Assembly (NCBI GenBank): GCA_016794285.1
Contig: JAEUKO010000015.1
Span: 1 to 30,884 of the forward strand
Direction: 5' to 3'
DNA: 30,884 nt
Source of the DNA: UBA1573 sp016794285
GTDB taxonomy: Bacteria > Pseudomonadota > Alphaproteobacteria > Micavibrionales > Micavibrionaceae
The position numbers and the translations under genes were made by a program. Position 1 is the stretch's first letter. Each line of letters begins with the position of its first letter. Under the pieces are notes generated by a model. The model had not been told where the DNA came from, ran no database searches, and saw only the letters and a program-made list of their open reading frames with translations. Below, one piece after another: positions 23,926 through 30,727 of the stretch.

Positions 23926-24094
23926 GTTGCGTTCTCCATTTGGGACAGGGCTTGGTGTAACAACCTTCCTCGTGGTTTTCAATAGACTTTTTGCATAACC
24001 CTAACTCTGGTGAGCATCTGCCCCGCCAAAGCAGGGGGTTAGTTTGACTTTTTCAAAAACACGCTGATAAGGTGAGGAGCAAGAGGAGAAGGAA

Positions 24095-24241
24095 ATGAAA
24101 CACTCGCCGTCACAAAAGCCCGTCATCGCCCGAATTTGGCGGAAGACAAATTCTAGGGCGATCCAGAACAGACTGATATTTCTGGATTCCCTTAGAATTT
24201 TTCTATCAAAAAATTCAGGGAATGACGAGGTCTCGGACTAA
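24095..24241 (+). CDS. Small open frame running through palindromic repeats
   Basis: This is a 48-codon frame (MKHSPSQKPVIARIWRKTNS ... GNDEVSD). GGAGAAGG is just before the ATG, a strong ribosome site in an otherwise gene-poor gap. Almost all of it lies in two palindromic repeats (24120-24172 and about 24181-24228), so translation may be accidental. The 53-bp repeat at 29740-29792 would encode the same VIARIWRKTNSRAIQNR peptide in its own longer frame. Confidence 0.3.
   Translation: MKHSPSQKPVIARIWRKTNSRAIQNRLIFLDSLRIFLSKNSGNDEVSD
24120..24172 (+). repeat. 53-bp palindromic repeat, copy 1
   Basis: Arms ATCGCCC and GGGCGAT, with inner AATTT and AAATT, flank a short loop. The block is identical, inverted, to 29740-29792. 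The start and end are typical of small dispersed palindromic elements (CCGTCATCGCCC ... GGGCGATCCAGA). Confidence 0.88.
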
Positions 24242-24322
24242 GGCAAAGAAAGAAAAGCTGCACAAGACTCTCTGGATCCCGTGTATGCCAGCGTCCTATG
24301 GACGCGCTCACGGGATGACGAG
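24181..24322. repeat. Two further palindromic repeats in tandem
   Basis: At 24181-24228 TCTGGATTCCC and GGGAATGACGA enclose AATTTTT/AAAAATT arms. At 24271-24322 TCTGGATCCCGTG and CACGGGATGACGAG enclose a 25-base middle. Both share the ends CTGGAT..CC and GG.ATGACGAG with the 53-bp element. Together with it they fill most of the 516-base gap 23986-24501, which otherwise holds no gene I can support. Confidence 0.7.
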
Positions 24323-24348
24323 TCAGTAATTATAGACTTAGCTATAAG

Positions 24349-24493
24349 TGTCCATCCATAAAGTTTCCACCTATGGACTGCAAATGGTGGTTTCCTGTGC
24401 TTCTGTTGCTCAAGTGCCCTGATGTACGTTCCGCTACGGCTCTTGGAAAGCCGGCATTTTCGTCACATATCTGGAACTTTCTGGATGGATACT
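24349..24493. mobile_element. Possible 145-bp miniature element with terminal inverted repeats
   Basis: AGTGTCCATCCATAAAGTTT at the left and AACTTTCTGGATGGATACT at the right are imperfect inverted repeats of about 20 bases. The right 39 bases (24455-24493) recur at 30598-30636 with one difference. The interior has no gene. The layout fits a MITE or the remnant ends of an insertion sequence; no transposase is in the window. Confidence 0.5.
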
Positions 24494-24501
24494 AAGTTTG
24501 C

Positions 24502-25341
24502 CTATGTAGGCCGGCGCATTGGATCATGGGCTGGAGCTTCGAATCGGTGTTCGCTGATACTTAGACCGTCCGCTAATGACCCACTTACAAGTTTTCCGTT
24601 CTCATACACAGCTTCGCGGCGGCGGGAGTTTCCATCATTAGGATTTCCTGAAACTGTCTCGTCTCTTGTCCATGTGCCATGTGGTAACCCTGTATCCCTT
24701 TGGTAGAATCCATAAAGGGCCTGATTATATACTGCCCCATAAACACCACTATATCTATCGCCCAGTGCAATGCCAGAGTGTATGTTTTCATGATACATGA
24801 CCAGCGGATTATTGGCATCGTATGTAAACGATAGACCTCTTAAAAAGAAACTGATGGTTTTCCCCCTCTGGTAAGCCTGCCGAACGGTTTCCAGCATCGT
24901 TGTTTTTCCATTGCAAGAGAGATCTTTCGGGTCATTCCACATAATCGCGTAGTCTCCCATTTTTCTACGTTTGGCACTTTCGGGATTTTCGTTGATAAAA
25001 CATCCAAAGTTACACCCATCAACCTCACGCGCTCGGAACATATCTCTCCCGCATCGGTGAATCATCTTGTGAACCATTTCTACGAAATCGGGTCCGGCCT
25101 CCAGATCATTTTTTCCATCCAGAATCTGGCCCATATGTTGAACCGTGTTGGCTTCTATAACTATGTTGTATCGCTCTTCTATGGCAGAGCGTTCTTCTTC
25201 CGGCACAATAAACAGGCGATCTGTTCCGTCAATGCGGGCGGCTACAAAAAACCAAGACTCAGCGGTATAACCGTAGAGGAGGGGGACTTTCTGTGCCCCT
25301 TCCCAAGCTTCACCTAACGAACCATGCTGTGTATGTGACAT
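24502..25341 (-). CDS. HExxH-containing protein, putative zinc metallopeptidase
   Basis: This 279-residue protein has no signal peptide. The sequence VMYHENIHSGIALGDRYSG carries HENIH at residues 184-188, the zinc-binding HExxH signature. A third ligand is not obvious. The N-terminal 170 residues include three cysteines near VDGCNFGCF and do not match a family I know. The C-terminal tail has VYENGKLVSGS, a MORN-like phrase. It lies 35 bases downstream of the TPR gene on the same strand, so the two are probably one operon. The protease role is an inference from the motif. Confidence 0.6.
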   Translation of the reverse strand: MSHTQHGSLGEAWEGAQKVPLLYGYTAESWFFVAARIDGTDRLFIVPEEERSAIEERYNIVIEANTVQHMGQILDGKNDLEAGPDFVEMVHKMIHRCGRDMFRAREVDGCNFGCFINENPESAKRRKMGDYAIMWNDPKDLSCNGKTTMLETVRQAYQRGKTISFFLRGLSFTYDANNPLVMYHENIHSGIALGDRYSGVYGAVYNQALYGFYQRDTGLPHGTWTRDETVSGNPNDGNSRRREAVYENGKLVSGSLADGLSISEHRFEAPAHDPMRRPT

Positions 25342-25376
25342 TTTGAAGTCCTCCTCTGTCAGAGACGATGTTTGAT

Positions 25377-26039
25377 TTAATGCAAGGTGGGCCCAAAAGG
25401 AGCTTCCCCCGTTGGTGCGTTTGCTTGGGAGGTGGGTAGGTGTTCCTTGTACTCTAAGGCTTTTTCTAGGTATGGACGGGCTTCCGCGTTTCTGCCTTCT
25501 GTGAGCAGATCAAGTCCTATCAGTGTTGCGGTATTGGCTATGCGAATCTTTGTCTCGTGGAGAATGAAGTCGTAGAGTTCAAAATTTCTTCCATGATCCA
25601 AAACAGCATCTAGAAACGCTTTAGGATCCTGAGTATCAAGTCTGCTATCCCAGCTCTGAATAACCTGTTCATAAGCCTCTAAAGCATCGTGGACGCGGTC
25701 AGTTCGCGAATAAAGGTTGCCCAAATTATATAGATTCGTAAGGAGGTGGTTAAGGGGTAAGCCCCCTTCATTACAGGCTTTTTCCAACAGGGGAATTGCA
25801 ACATCAAAATGATCGGCACCTCCAAAAATGGCTGCCAGATTTCCGATGGCCTCGGGGCTACCGCTGGTTTTTGCTTGTTCGGCGCAGTTTGAGAGAAAGT
25901 TAAGAATATTTTTTTCTCCTTCATCAGCAGTACTTGCCGCCGCCGCCGCAAACGCAGTTTGAATTTCAGGGAGAGGGCATTGATCAAACCGTCTCATTAT
26001 CTCCACAAGGCCTTCGGGAAAAAGGAATCTTTCTGTCAT
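25377..26039 (-). CDS. TPR-repeat protein
   Basis: This 220-residue protein starts at the ATG at 26039 (an in-frame GTG at 26066 would add nine residues). Helical repeats of TPR type are visible: LLTNLYNLGNLYSRTDRVHD with ALEAYEQVI near the middle, and TLIGLDLLTEGRNAEARPYL with EKALEYKEHL near the C-terminus. TPR arrays bind partner proteins. Being directly upstream of the HExxH protein gene, it may recruit or restrain that protein. There is no signal peptide. Confidence 0.78.
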   Translation of the reverse strand: MTERFLFPEGLVEIMRRFDQCPLPEIQTAFAAAAASTADEGEKNILNFLSNCAEQAKTSGSPEAIGNLAAIFGGADHFDVAIPLLEKACNEGGLPLNHLLTNLYNLGNLYSRTDRVHDALEAYEQVIQSWDSRLDTQDPKAFLDAVLDHGRNFELYDFILHETKIRIANTATLIGLDLLTEGRNAEARPYLEKALEYKEHLPTSQANAPTGEAPFGPTLH

Positions 26040-26113
26040 TTTTTTGCTTTCTTTAAGTAACACCACAAAATTATGTAATTTTTTTTTACAGCCCTTGATG
26101 CTCTAACTACACG

Positions 26114-26143
26114 TATATATTACGAAAACTGTTATTCTGTCAA
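26114..26143 (-). promoter_or_regulatory. Promoter of the TPR/HExxH operon
   Basis: On the minus strand TTGACA (26138-26143), an 18-base spacer and TATATA (26114-26119) precede the TPR gene by about 75 bases. The region is shared with the divergent mucR gene, so reciprocal control is possible. Confidence 0.6.
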
Positions 26144-26157
26144 GAAATTTGCCTATC

Positions 26158-26186
26158 TTGTCTTTGCAGAATAGACAGAGTAAAAA
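26158..26186 (+). promoter_or_regulatory. Likely promoter of the mucR-type gene
   Basis: TTGTCT (26158-26163), a 17-base spacer and TAAAAA (26181-26186). It lies about 55 bases before the start codon and 15 bases from the divergent promoter. Confidence 0.45.
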
Positions 26187-26241
26187 TAAAGATCATCCGA
26201 ATAAAAAACCAATCAATCAAGGACAATAAAAGGAAAAGAAA

Positions 26242-26673
26242 ATGGGCGAAGCAGTAAAACATTTTGATCTTTTAACATTGACGACTGAAATCGTTGCCTC
26301 TCACCTGTCCAACAACTCGGTTCCAGTTGCTGAGATTCCTGCCTTGATTGAGCGAGTGTTCAAGACCCTCTCTCATGTGGGCGGTGAGGCTCTGCCCACA
26401 ACTGTTTCTTCCGAGCGTCCCCAACCAGCCGTTCCTATTCGGAAATCGGTCATGGCCGATTACATTATTTGTCTGGAAGATGGTAAAAAACTGAAAATGC
26501 TCAAACGTCACTTGAAGACAGCCTATAACATGACACCAGAGCAATATCGTGATCGGTGGGGATTGGCTGCTGACTATCCGATGGTCGCCCCGAACTACGC
26601 CAAACAGCGGAGCAAACTGGCCAAAGATATTGGGCTTGGAACCTCTGGCCGCCGGAGTGCGAAAAAACGGTAG
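26242..26673 (+). CDS. MucR/Ros-family transcriptional regulator
   Basis: This 143-residue DNA-binding protein belongs to the alphaproteobacterial MucR/Ros family, which acts as a global, H-NS-like repressor of AT-rich and surface-polysaccharide genes. The N-terminal oligomerisation part is followed by the zinc-finger-like domain ICLEDGKKLKMLKRHLKTAY and NMTPEQYRDRWGL, then DYPMVAPNYAKQRS. C77 and H90 are present, but the second Cys is Asp80 and the second His positions are Ala94/Tyr95, as in family members that fold without zinc. AAAAGGAAAAG precedes the ATG. A terminator follows. Confidence 0.93.
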   Translation: MGEAVKHFDLLTLTTEIVASHLSNNSVPVAEIPALIERVFKTLSHVGGEALPTTVSSERPQPAVPIRKSVMADYIICLEDGKKLKMLKRHLKTAYNMTPEQYRDRWGLAADYPMVAPNYAKQRSKLAKDIGLGTSGRRSAKKR

Positions 26674-26702
26674 AGCCGCAGAAGAGGGACGCTAACAAAA
26701 AA

Positions 26703-26728
26703 GCCGCCTGAAACATTGGGCGGCTTTT
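26703..26728 (+). terminator. Rho-independent terminator after mucR-type gene
   Basis: GCCGCC and GGCGGC form the stem around a ten-base loop, followed by TTTT. It lies 30 bases past the stop codon. Confidence 0.85.
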
Positions 26729-26763
26729 AATTTTCCAAGAGGGATAAAGAAATCGGTTAGGCC

Positions 26764-26970
26764 CTAAAACCCATCGCGGTCACGGCGTTTGCGGTCCATT
26801 TTGCGGCTACGACGCACGGACTCGGCTTGCTCACGCTTCTTCTTTTCAGAAGGTTTTTCGAAGTCGCGACGCATTTTCATTTCGCGGAAGATGCCCTCAC
26901 GTTGCAGTTTCTTTTTCAAAACACGCAAAGCTTGATCGACATTATTGTCGCGAACGGAGACTGTTACCAA
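26764..26970 (-). CDS. rpsU: 30S ribosomal protein S21
   Basis: This 68-residue basic protein matches bS21: VSVRDNNVDQALRVLKKKLQ, then REGIFREMKMRRDFEKPSEK and a Lys/Arg-rich tail. It sits on the 30S platform near the anti-Shine-Dalgarno end of 16S rRNA and helps initiation. No ATG is available at the family start; the frame begins with TTG, with AGGTGA seven bases upstream, which is a strong site. The rare TTG start may limit its expression. Confidence 0.95.
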   Translation of the reverse strand: MVTVSVRDNNVDQALRVLKKKLQREGIFREMKMRRDFEKPSEKKKREQAESVRRSRKMDRKRRDRDGF

Positions 26971-27070
26971 TTAAAATCACCTCTTTCTAAGTTAGGTAGG
27001 GCCGTTTATCACCCTTTCTGAACCGGAATGCAAGAGGAAATCACCGCAAAAAGAGCAGGTTTTACAAGAA

Positions 27071-28777
27071 TCAGGCTGTTTTTGCCGTGCGCAGGTGCAA
27101 AGAGGCTTCCATAAGGGCCTTCGTATAGGCCGTTTGGGGATGGTCAAAAACATCCGCCGCCTTGCCGTATTCAACCATTTTTCCATCTTTCATCACCAGA
27201 ATATGGTGAGAAACCGCCCGCACCACCCGCAAATCATGGCTGATAAACATATAAGAGAGAGTGTGCTTTTCCTGAAGCTCTTGAAGCAAATCCACAACTT
27301 GCGCCTGAACTGAAACATCAAGGGCCGAGGTCGGCTCATCAAGGATAATAAAGCGCGGACGAAGAACAAGGGCGCGGGCAATTGAAACCCTCTGCCGTTG
27401 CCCCCCCGAAAATTCATGAGGAAAGCGGTGCCGTGTCTCCGGATCAAGTTTTACATCCTTGAGAGCTTCCACCACCATATCTTCCCGTTCGGATTTGCTG
27501 AACGATTTGCAGTGAACGTCCAGACCTTCGCCGATGATTTGTCCAATCGACAAACGCGGTGACAAAGAACCAAACGGATCTTGGAACACGATTTGCATTC
27601 TGGCCCGCAAAGCCCTCAGATCATCGCCGTGGGTGTCCCCTATATCTTTTCCTTCAAACAAAATTTTTCCGCTCGATTTGGTGAGCTTCAAAAGGGCAAG
27701 GCCAAGCGTGGTTTTCCCCGATCCTGACTCGCCCACGACCCCCAAGGTTTGCTTTTCACGAATGGCAAGCGAGATATTATCAACCGCATGAACCGAGGTG
27801 ATGACTTTGCCAAACAGTGATTTCTTCACCGGAAACGAGACATTGATATTCTCTCCGGCCATCACCACCGGAGCGGTTTCGTTGGAAATTTTCAGGCGAG
27901 AGGAAGGCTGGGCTGCCAGTAACAATTTCGTGTAGTCGTGCGAGGGAGCGGAAAATAGCGCAGCGCAAGGACCATGTTCCACAATCTCTCCGCCTTTCAT
28001 GACGCAGATTGTATCACACATTTTTTCAACAACTTTGAGATCATGGCTGATGAGAATAAGAGCCATGCCAAGCCGTTTGCGCAGATCTTGCAGCAGGTCA
28101 AGAATTTGGGCCTGAATAGTCACGTCCAAAGCCGTGGTCGGCTCATCGGCAATCAACAAATCAGGATGATTGGCCAGAGCCATTGCAATCATCACCCGTT
28201 GCCGCTGCCCGCCCGAGAGTTCATGCGGGTAGGACCCCAAACGGGATTTCATCCCGGGCAGTCCCACCAGATCCAGCAGTTCCAAAACCCGTTCTTCAAC
28301 TTCTTTGCGGCTGAGGGTTTGGTGAAGTTCGATAACCTCGCCAATTTGACGTTCAATCGTATGAAGCGGATTCAAAGAGGAAAGGGGTTCCTGAAAAATC
28401 ATGCCAATTCGTTTGCCGCGAATGTCTTGCAGAATATCTTCGGACGCCCCCACCAAGTTCTGACCAGCAAACTCTATTGACCCCGAAGGATGCGATGCCA
28501 GCGGGTAGGGCAGCAATTGCAAAATCGACAAAGCGGTCACAGATTTCCCCGAACCGGATTCCCCCACCAAGGCAAGGCTTCCCCCTTTGGCAAGCGAGAA
28601 GCTGACGGATTTTACCGCATCAAAATTCCCCGTCGGCGTTTTGAAACGGACGGAGAGGTCTTTTACTTCAAGAAGCAAAGGCGGCTGCTGGGGAGCTTGT
28701 TCCATAGATCCCATTAGACGGGAGAGCGCGGCAATTGGCAAGAGGGGGAAGCGATTTTGCAAAGATATTAAATTCAT
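27071..28777 (-). CDS. Peptide ABC transporter, fused double ATP-binding protein (YejF-like)
   Basis: This is a single chain with two ABC ATPases of the dipeptide/oligopeptide (Opp/Dpp, YejF) class. Domain 1 has Walker A GESGSGKS (72-79), signature LSGGQRQR (187-194) and Walker B LLIADEP (207-213). Domain 2 has GESGSGKT (349-356), FSGGQRQR (456-463) and FIILDEP (476-482). It energises peptide uptake through permease partners not seen here. The start is uncertain: the ATG at 28777 gives 568 residues, but ATGs at 28714 and 28705 (MEQAPQQPPLLLEV) fit the family better. The 5' end overlaps the GNAT gene in any case. Confidence 0.92.
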   Translation of the reverse strand: MNLISLQNRFPLLPIAALSRLMGSMEQAPQQPPLLLEVKDLSVRFKTPTGNFDAVKSVSFSLAKGGSLALVGESGSGKSVTALSILQLLPYPLASHPSGSIEFAGQNLVGASEDILQDIRGKRIGMIFQEPLSSLNPLHTIERQIGEVIELHQTLSRKEVEERVLELLDLVGLPGMKSRLGSYPHELSGGQRQRVMIAMALANHPDLLIADEPTTALDVTIQAQILDLLQDLRKRLGMALILISHDLKVVEKMCDTICVMKGGEIVEHGPCAALFSAPSHDYTKLLLAAQPSSRLKISNETAPVVMAGENINVSFPVKKSLFGKVITSVHAVDNISLAIREKQTLGVVGESGSGKTTLGLALLKLTKSSGKILFEGKDIGDTHGDDLRALRARMQIVFQDPFGSLSPRLSIGQIIGEGLDVHCKSFSKSEREDMVVEALKDVKLDPETRHRFPHEFSGGQRQRVSIARALVLRPRFIILDEPTSALDVSVQAQVVDLLQELQEKHTLSYMFISHDLRVVRAVSHHILVMKDGKMVEYGKAADVFDHPQTAYTKALMEASLHLRTAKTA

Positions 28778-29255
28778 ATCCTAGCTCTTCATCTATCCCA
28801 ACCCGCGCAACCCTGAATCCGGCGGAGGCAAAGAGCCTCAGGCTTTTTTCATTCGCGCTGGCGACTTTGGCGAGGAGAAGAGAGATAGAATTCTCCCGTG
28901 CCCATTTCTCGCTGTGTTCCATGAGGGCACTGACCAGCCCAAGCCTTTTGAAAACTGGATGGACGCACACCGATTGAAGGACCGCCATATCTTCCTTTTC
29001 CCGATTGACAATCGTCAGGGCGGCTAGATTTTCCTCATCCCTTGGCTTCATCGCCAAAATGCTGCCGCCGTTTTCCAGCAAGGCTGTCAGTTCGGCAGAG
29101 GTTTTGGGTTTGAGAAAATGTTTCTCGCCTTCGGGGAGAGCGTCCCGCACCGCTGCGATCAAGTCCAGAATCTGGGGAATATCGCTTGTGGTCAGTTCAA
29201 TGGGGGAAAAAGGCGCAGGCTGAGCCTGTGTCAAAAACGTTTCGGTTACAATCAT
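28668..29255 (-). CDS. GNAT-family N-acetyltransferase
   Basis: This is a 195-residue protein of the GCN5-related acetyltransferase fold, which moves an acetyl group from acetyl-CoA to an amine. The acetyl-CoA loop is in VCVHPVFKRLGLVSALMEHS (about residues 96-115) and the later NEKSLRLFASAGFRVAR gives the usual strand-helix-strand. The substrate is unknown. The last 30 residues overlap the start of the ABC gene in another frame, so the two are likely co-transcribed. An AT-rich leader precedes the ATG with no strong ribosome site. Confidence 0.88.
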   Translation of the reverse strand: MIVTETFLTQAQPAPFSPIELTTSDIPQILDLIAAVRDALPEGEKHFLKPKTSAELTALLENGGSILAMKPRDEENLAALTIVNREKEDMAVLQSVCVHPVFKRLGLVSALMEHSEKWARENSISLLLAKVASANEKSLRLFASAGFRVARVGIDEELGYEFNIFAKSLPPLANCRALPSNGIYGTSSPAAAFAS

Positions 29256-29511
29256 CGTTATCTGTCTTTCGAATTAGCAAGGAAAAGAAAGCGGAAGAAC
29301 AGAGGGTGATTGGTTCATCATTAACAATCCGGAAAACCCGCCGCCGCTCCGCCACACAAAAATGTTGGCGGGGATCGTCGGATTCGGGAGATGGTTAATA
29401 ATTCATCATGCGTCATGGTTTAACTATTACGACAAATGTAAAATCTATGTCAATAAAAAATTACCTGTGTTTTGAAAAAAATTCAAGAGCGCGGGGGGAG
29501 GGGATAAAAAT

Positions 29512-29540
29512 TTGACATATTTTGAATGTTTATATACATA
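29512..29540 (+). promoter_or_regulatory. Possible promoter with extended -35 box
   Basis: TTGACA (29512-29517), a 17-base spacer and TACATA (29535-29540). If used for the gene at 29843, the leader would be about 300 bases and would contain all four palindromes. Confidence 0.45.
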
Positions 29541-29572
29541 AATATAAGTTGTTTTAAGTGAGAATCTGCTTC

Positions 29573-29600
29573 TGTCATCTCCGCGAAGGCGGAGATCCGG
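29573..29600. repeat. 28-bp palindromic repeat, copy 2
   Basis: TGTCATCTCCGCGAAGGCGG followed by AGATCCGG. It is the exact inverse of 14378-14405. Confidence 0.85.
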
Positions 29601-29616
29601 CGTATTAAGCCAGACC

Positions 29617-29638
29617 CCCGCCTATTAAGCGGGGGTGA
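29617..29638. repeat. Short GC palindrome
   Basis: CCCCCGC and GCGGGGG pair around CTATTAA, followed by TGACG, the same ending as the other small palindromes here. Confidence 0.55.
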
Positions 29639-29669
29639 CGGGGGGGCGCGGGGAATGACGGGGGAGGAG

Positions 29670-29734
29670 TCGCGGGGCTGACGATTTTCGGCTTCGTCAT
29701 GGCCTGAATGCCTCTTGGCATTCTAAGGCCATCC
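29670..29734 (-). repeat. About 65-bp repeat, left copy flanking the GNT-codon gene
   Basis: Read on the minus strand it starts GGATGGCCTTAGAATGCCAA and runs to CGTCAGCCCCGCGA. It contains a palindrome (GAATGCC AAGA GGCATTC). The inverted partner is at 30475-30540, with several mismatches and a one-base indel. Confidence 0.8.
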
Positions 29735-29739
29735 ATCCC

Positions 29740-29792
29740 TCTGTTCTGGATCGCCCTAGAATTTGTCTTCCGCCAAATTCGGGCGATGACGG
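29740..29792 (-). repeat. 53-bp palindromic repeat, copy 2
   Basis: It is the exact inverse of 24120-24172. Perfect identity over 53 bases at two unrelated sites points to recent dispersal or gene conversion. Confidence 0.88.
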
Positions 29793-29842
29793 AGTTTTGC
29801 AACAGGTCTAATAAGTAACGATAACAATATGGAGATTGAAAA

Positions 29843-30454
29843 ATGGGATTTTTAGACACAGTTTTCGGGGACCTGAATGATGGTCAGCCCCACGGGCTTC
29901 GAGCGGGGTTTATTCCGGCCGTCGTGCCGTCTTTGCTAGCCTCCGGAGCGGTAGCGTTGGGAGCTCCTGCTGGTGAGGCTTTGGTTGTTGGTGCGGCTTT
30001 GGTTGCTGGTGTTGCTGCTGTTGCTGCTGCTGATGATGATGGTGCTGCTGCTGCTGGTGTTGCTGGTGTTGCTGTTGCTGCTTCTGGTGCTGCTGTTGCT
30101 GCTGCTGTTGTTGCTTTTGCTGCTGGTGCTGGTGGTGCTGTTGGTGCTGGTGTTGGTGCTGCTTTTACTGCTGGTGCTGCTTTCCTTGCAAGAGGCTATA
30201 ATCCCACGAGATCTCTTCTCGGAGCGGGGGCCGGTTTAACCCTCGGGGCGGCACTTGTGTTCAATGTTGTATCGGGCCTTCCTCAGAAACAGTCCAAAGC
30301 TCCTGTGGCGGGACCCGTTCCGTCCACAGTTAAGAGTGATAAGGGGCGATGCGGAAGAGATTTTAATCCAGCGGTCATAACCGATGATCCATTGGGCCAG
30401 AAAATTTATATGATTGCTGCACAGGTAAACTGTTTGTCACAGCCAAACCCCTAG
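29843..30454 (+). CDS. Ala/Gly/Val-rich protein encoded by a GNT trinucleotide tract
   Basis: This 203-residue protein starts MGFLDTVFGDLNDGQPHGLR, with GGAGA in good position before the ATG. From about 29983 to 30182 almost every codon is GCT, GTT, GGT or GAT, giving a hydrophobic run such as VAGVAAVAAADDDGAAAAGV. The C-terminal 60 residues are ordinary sequence with two cysteines (GRCGRDFN, VNCLSQ). Membrane association or a glycine-zipper type helix packing is likely. No family is recognised. The gene lies between inverted copies of a 65-bp repeat. Confidence 0.65.
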   Translation: MGFLDTVFGDLNDGQPHGLRAGFIPAVVPSLLASGAVALGAPAGEALVVGAALVAGVAAVAAADDDGAAAAGVAGVAVAASGAAVAAAVVAFAAGAGGAVGAGVGAAFTAGAAFLARGYNPTRSLLGAGAGLTLGAALVFNVVSGLPQKQSKAPVAGPVPSTVKSDKGRCGRDFNPAVITDDPLGQKIYMIAAQVNCLSQPNP

Positions 30455-30474
30455 GGAGGCCAGAAAAGAAAGCT

Positions 30475-30540
30475 GGATGGCCTTAGAATGCCAAGAGGCA
30501 TTCAGGGCTATGACGAAGCTAAAAATCGTCATCTCTGCGA
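30475..30540 (+). repeat. About 65-bp repeat, right copy flanking the GNT-codon gene
   Basis: This is the inverted partner of 29670-29734, beginning 20 bases after the stop of the gene. Its internal palindrome GAATGCC-AAGA-GGCATTC could also act as an mRNA 3'-end hairpin. Confidence 0.8.
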
Positions 30541-30580
30541 AGGCGGGGAGCCCCGTCATTCCAGCTTTCGCTGGGATGAC
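30528..30580. repeat. REP-like palindromes
   Basis: A variant of the 28-bp element (CATCTCTGCGAAGGCGGGGA) is followed by TCATTCCAGC-TTTC-GCTGGGATGA at 30556-30579, a ten-pair stem with one mismatch. Confidence 0.65.
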
Positions 30581-30597
30581 AAGAAGGGGAAATCCCC

Positions 30598-30636
30598 CAT
30601 TTTCGTCACATATCTGGAACTTTCTGGATGGACACT
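30598..30636. repeat. 39-bp repeat, second copy of the MITE right end
   Basis: It matches 24455-24493 at 38 of 39 bases in the same orientation (CATTTTCGTCACATATCTGG ... GGATGGACACT). No matching left end is nearby, so it is a solo end. Confidence 0.85.
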
Positions 30637-30656
30637 GAGGGGTTTATAATATTTTA

Positions 30657-30685
30657 TTGACATAAGCTTAGAGCGACTCTATGTT
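30657..30685 (+). promoter_or_regulatory. Promoter of the secreted protein at 30728
   Basis: TTGACA (30657-30662), a 17-base spacer and TATGTT (30680-30685). It shares TTGACATAAGCTTA with the promoter at 17439. Confidence 0.7.
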
Positions 30686-30727
30686 TCCTTCCTTGCAGGA
30701 TTTAATAATTTTTCATGGAGTTTGATG

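Larger units (their letters stand above)
29256..29842. other. Gene-free repeat nest
   Basis: This 587-base gap has no gene I can support. It holds a promoter-like pair (29512-29540) and four kinds of palindromic repeat: 29573-29600, 29617-29638, 29670-29734 and 29740-29792. A frame on the minus strand (29605-29859) is made almost wholly of repeats and is not credible. Confidence 0.7.

Noticed and set aside
23050..23985. Plus-strand frame of 311 codons opposite the phosphohexomutase
   Set aside because: The phosphohexomutase on the other strand has all catalytic motifs; this frame has no recognisable domain or ribosome site.
29605..29859. Minus-strand frame of 84 codons
   Set aside because: It is made of palindromic repeats and overlaps the start of the GNT-codon gene; it is kept only as context for the repeat-peptide observation.
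29983..30182. CRISPR or minisatellite array
   Set aside because: There are no spaced identical repeats; it is an in-frame trinucleotide tract inside an open gene with a ribosome site.
29973..30239. Leucine-rich plus-strand frame in the trinucleotide tract
   Set aside because: It is the shifted reading of the GNT tract without its own ribosome site.
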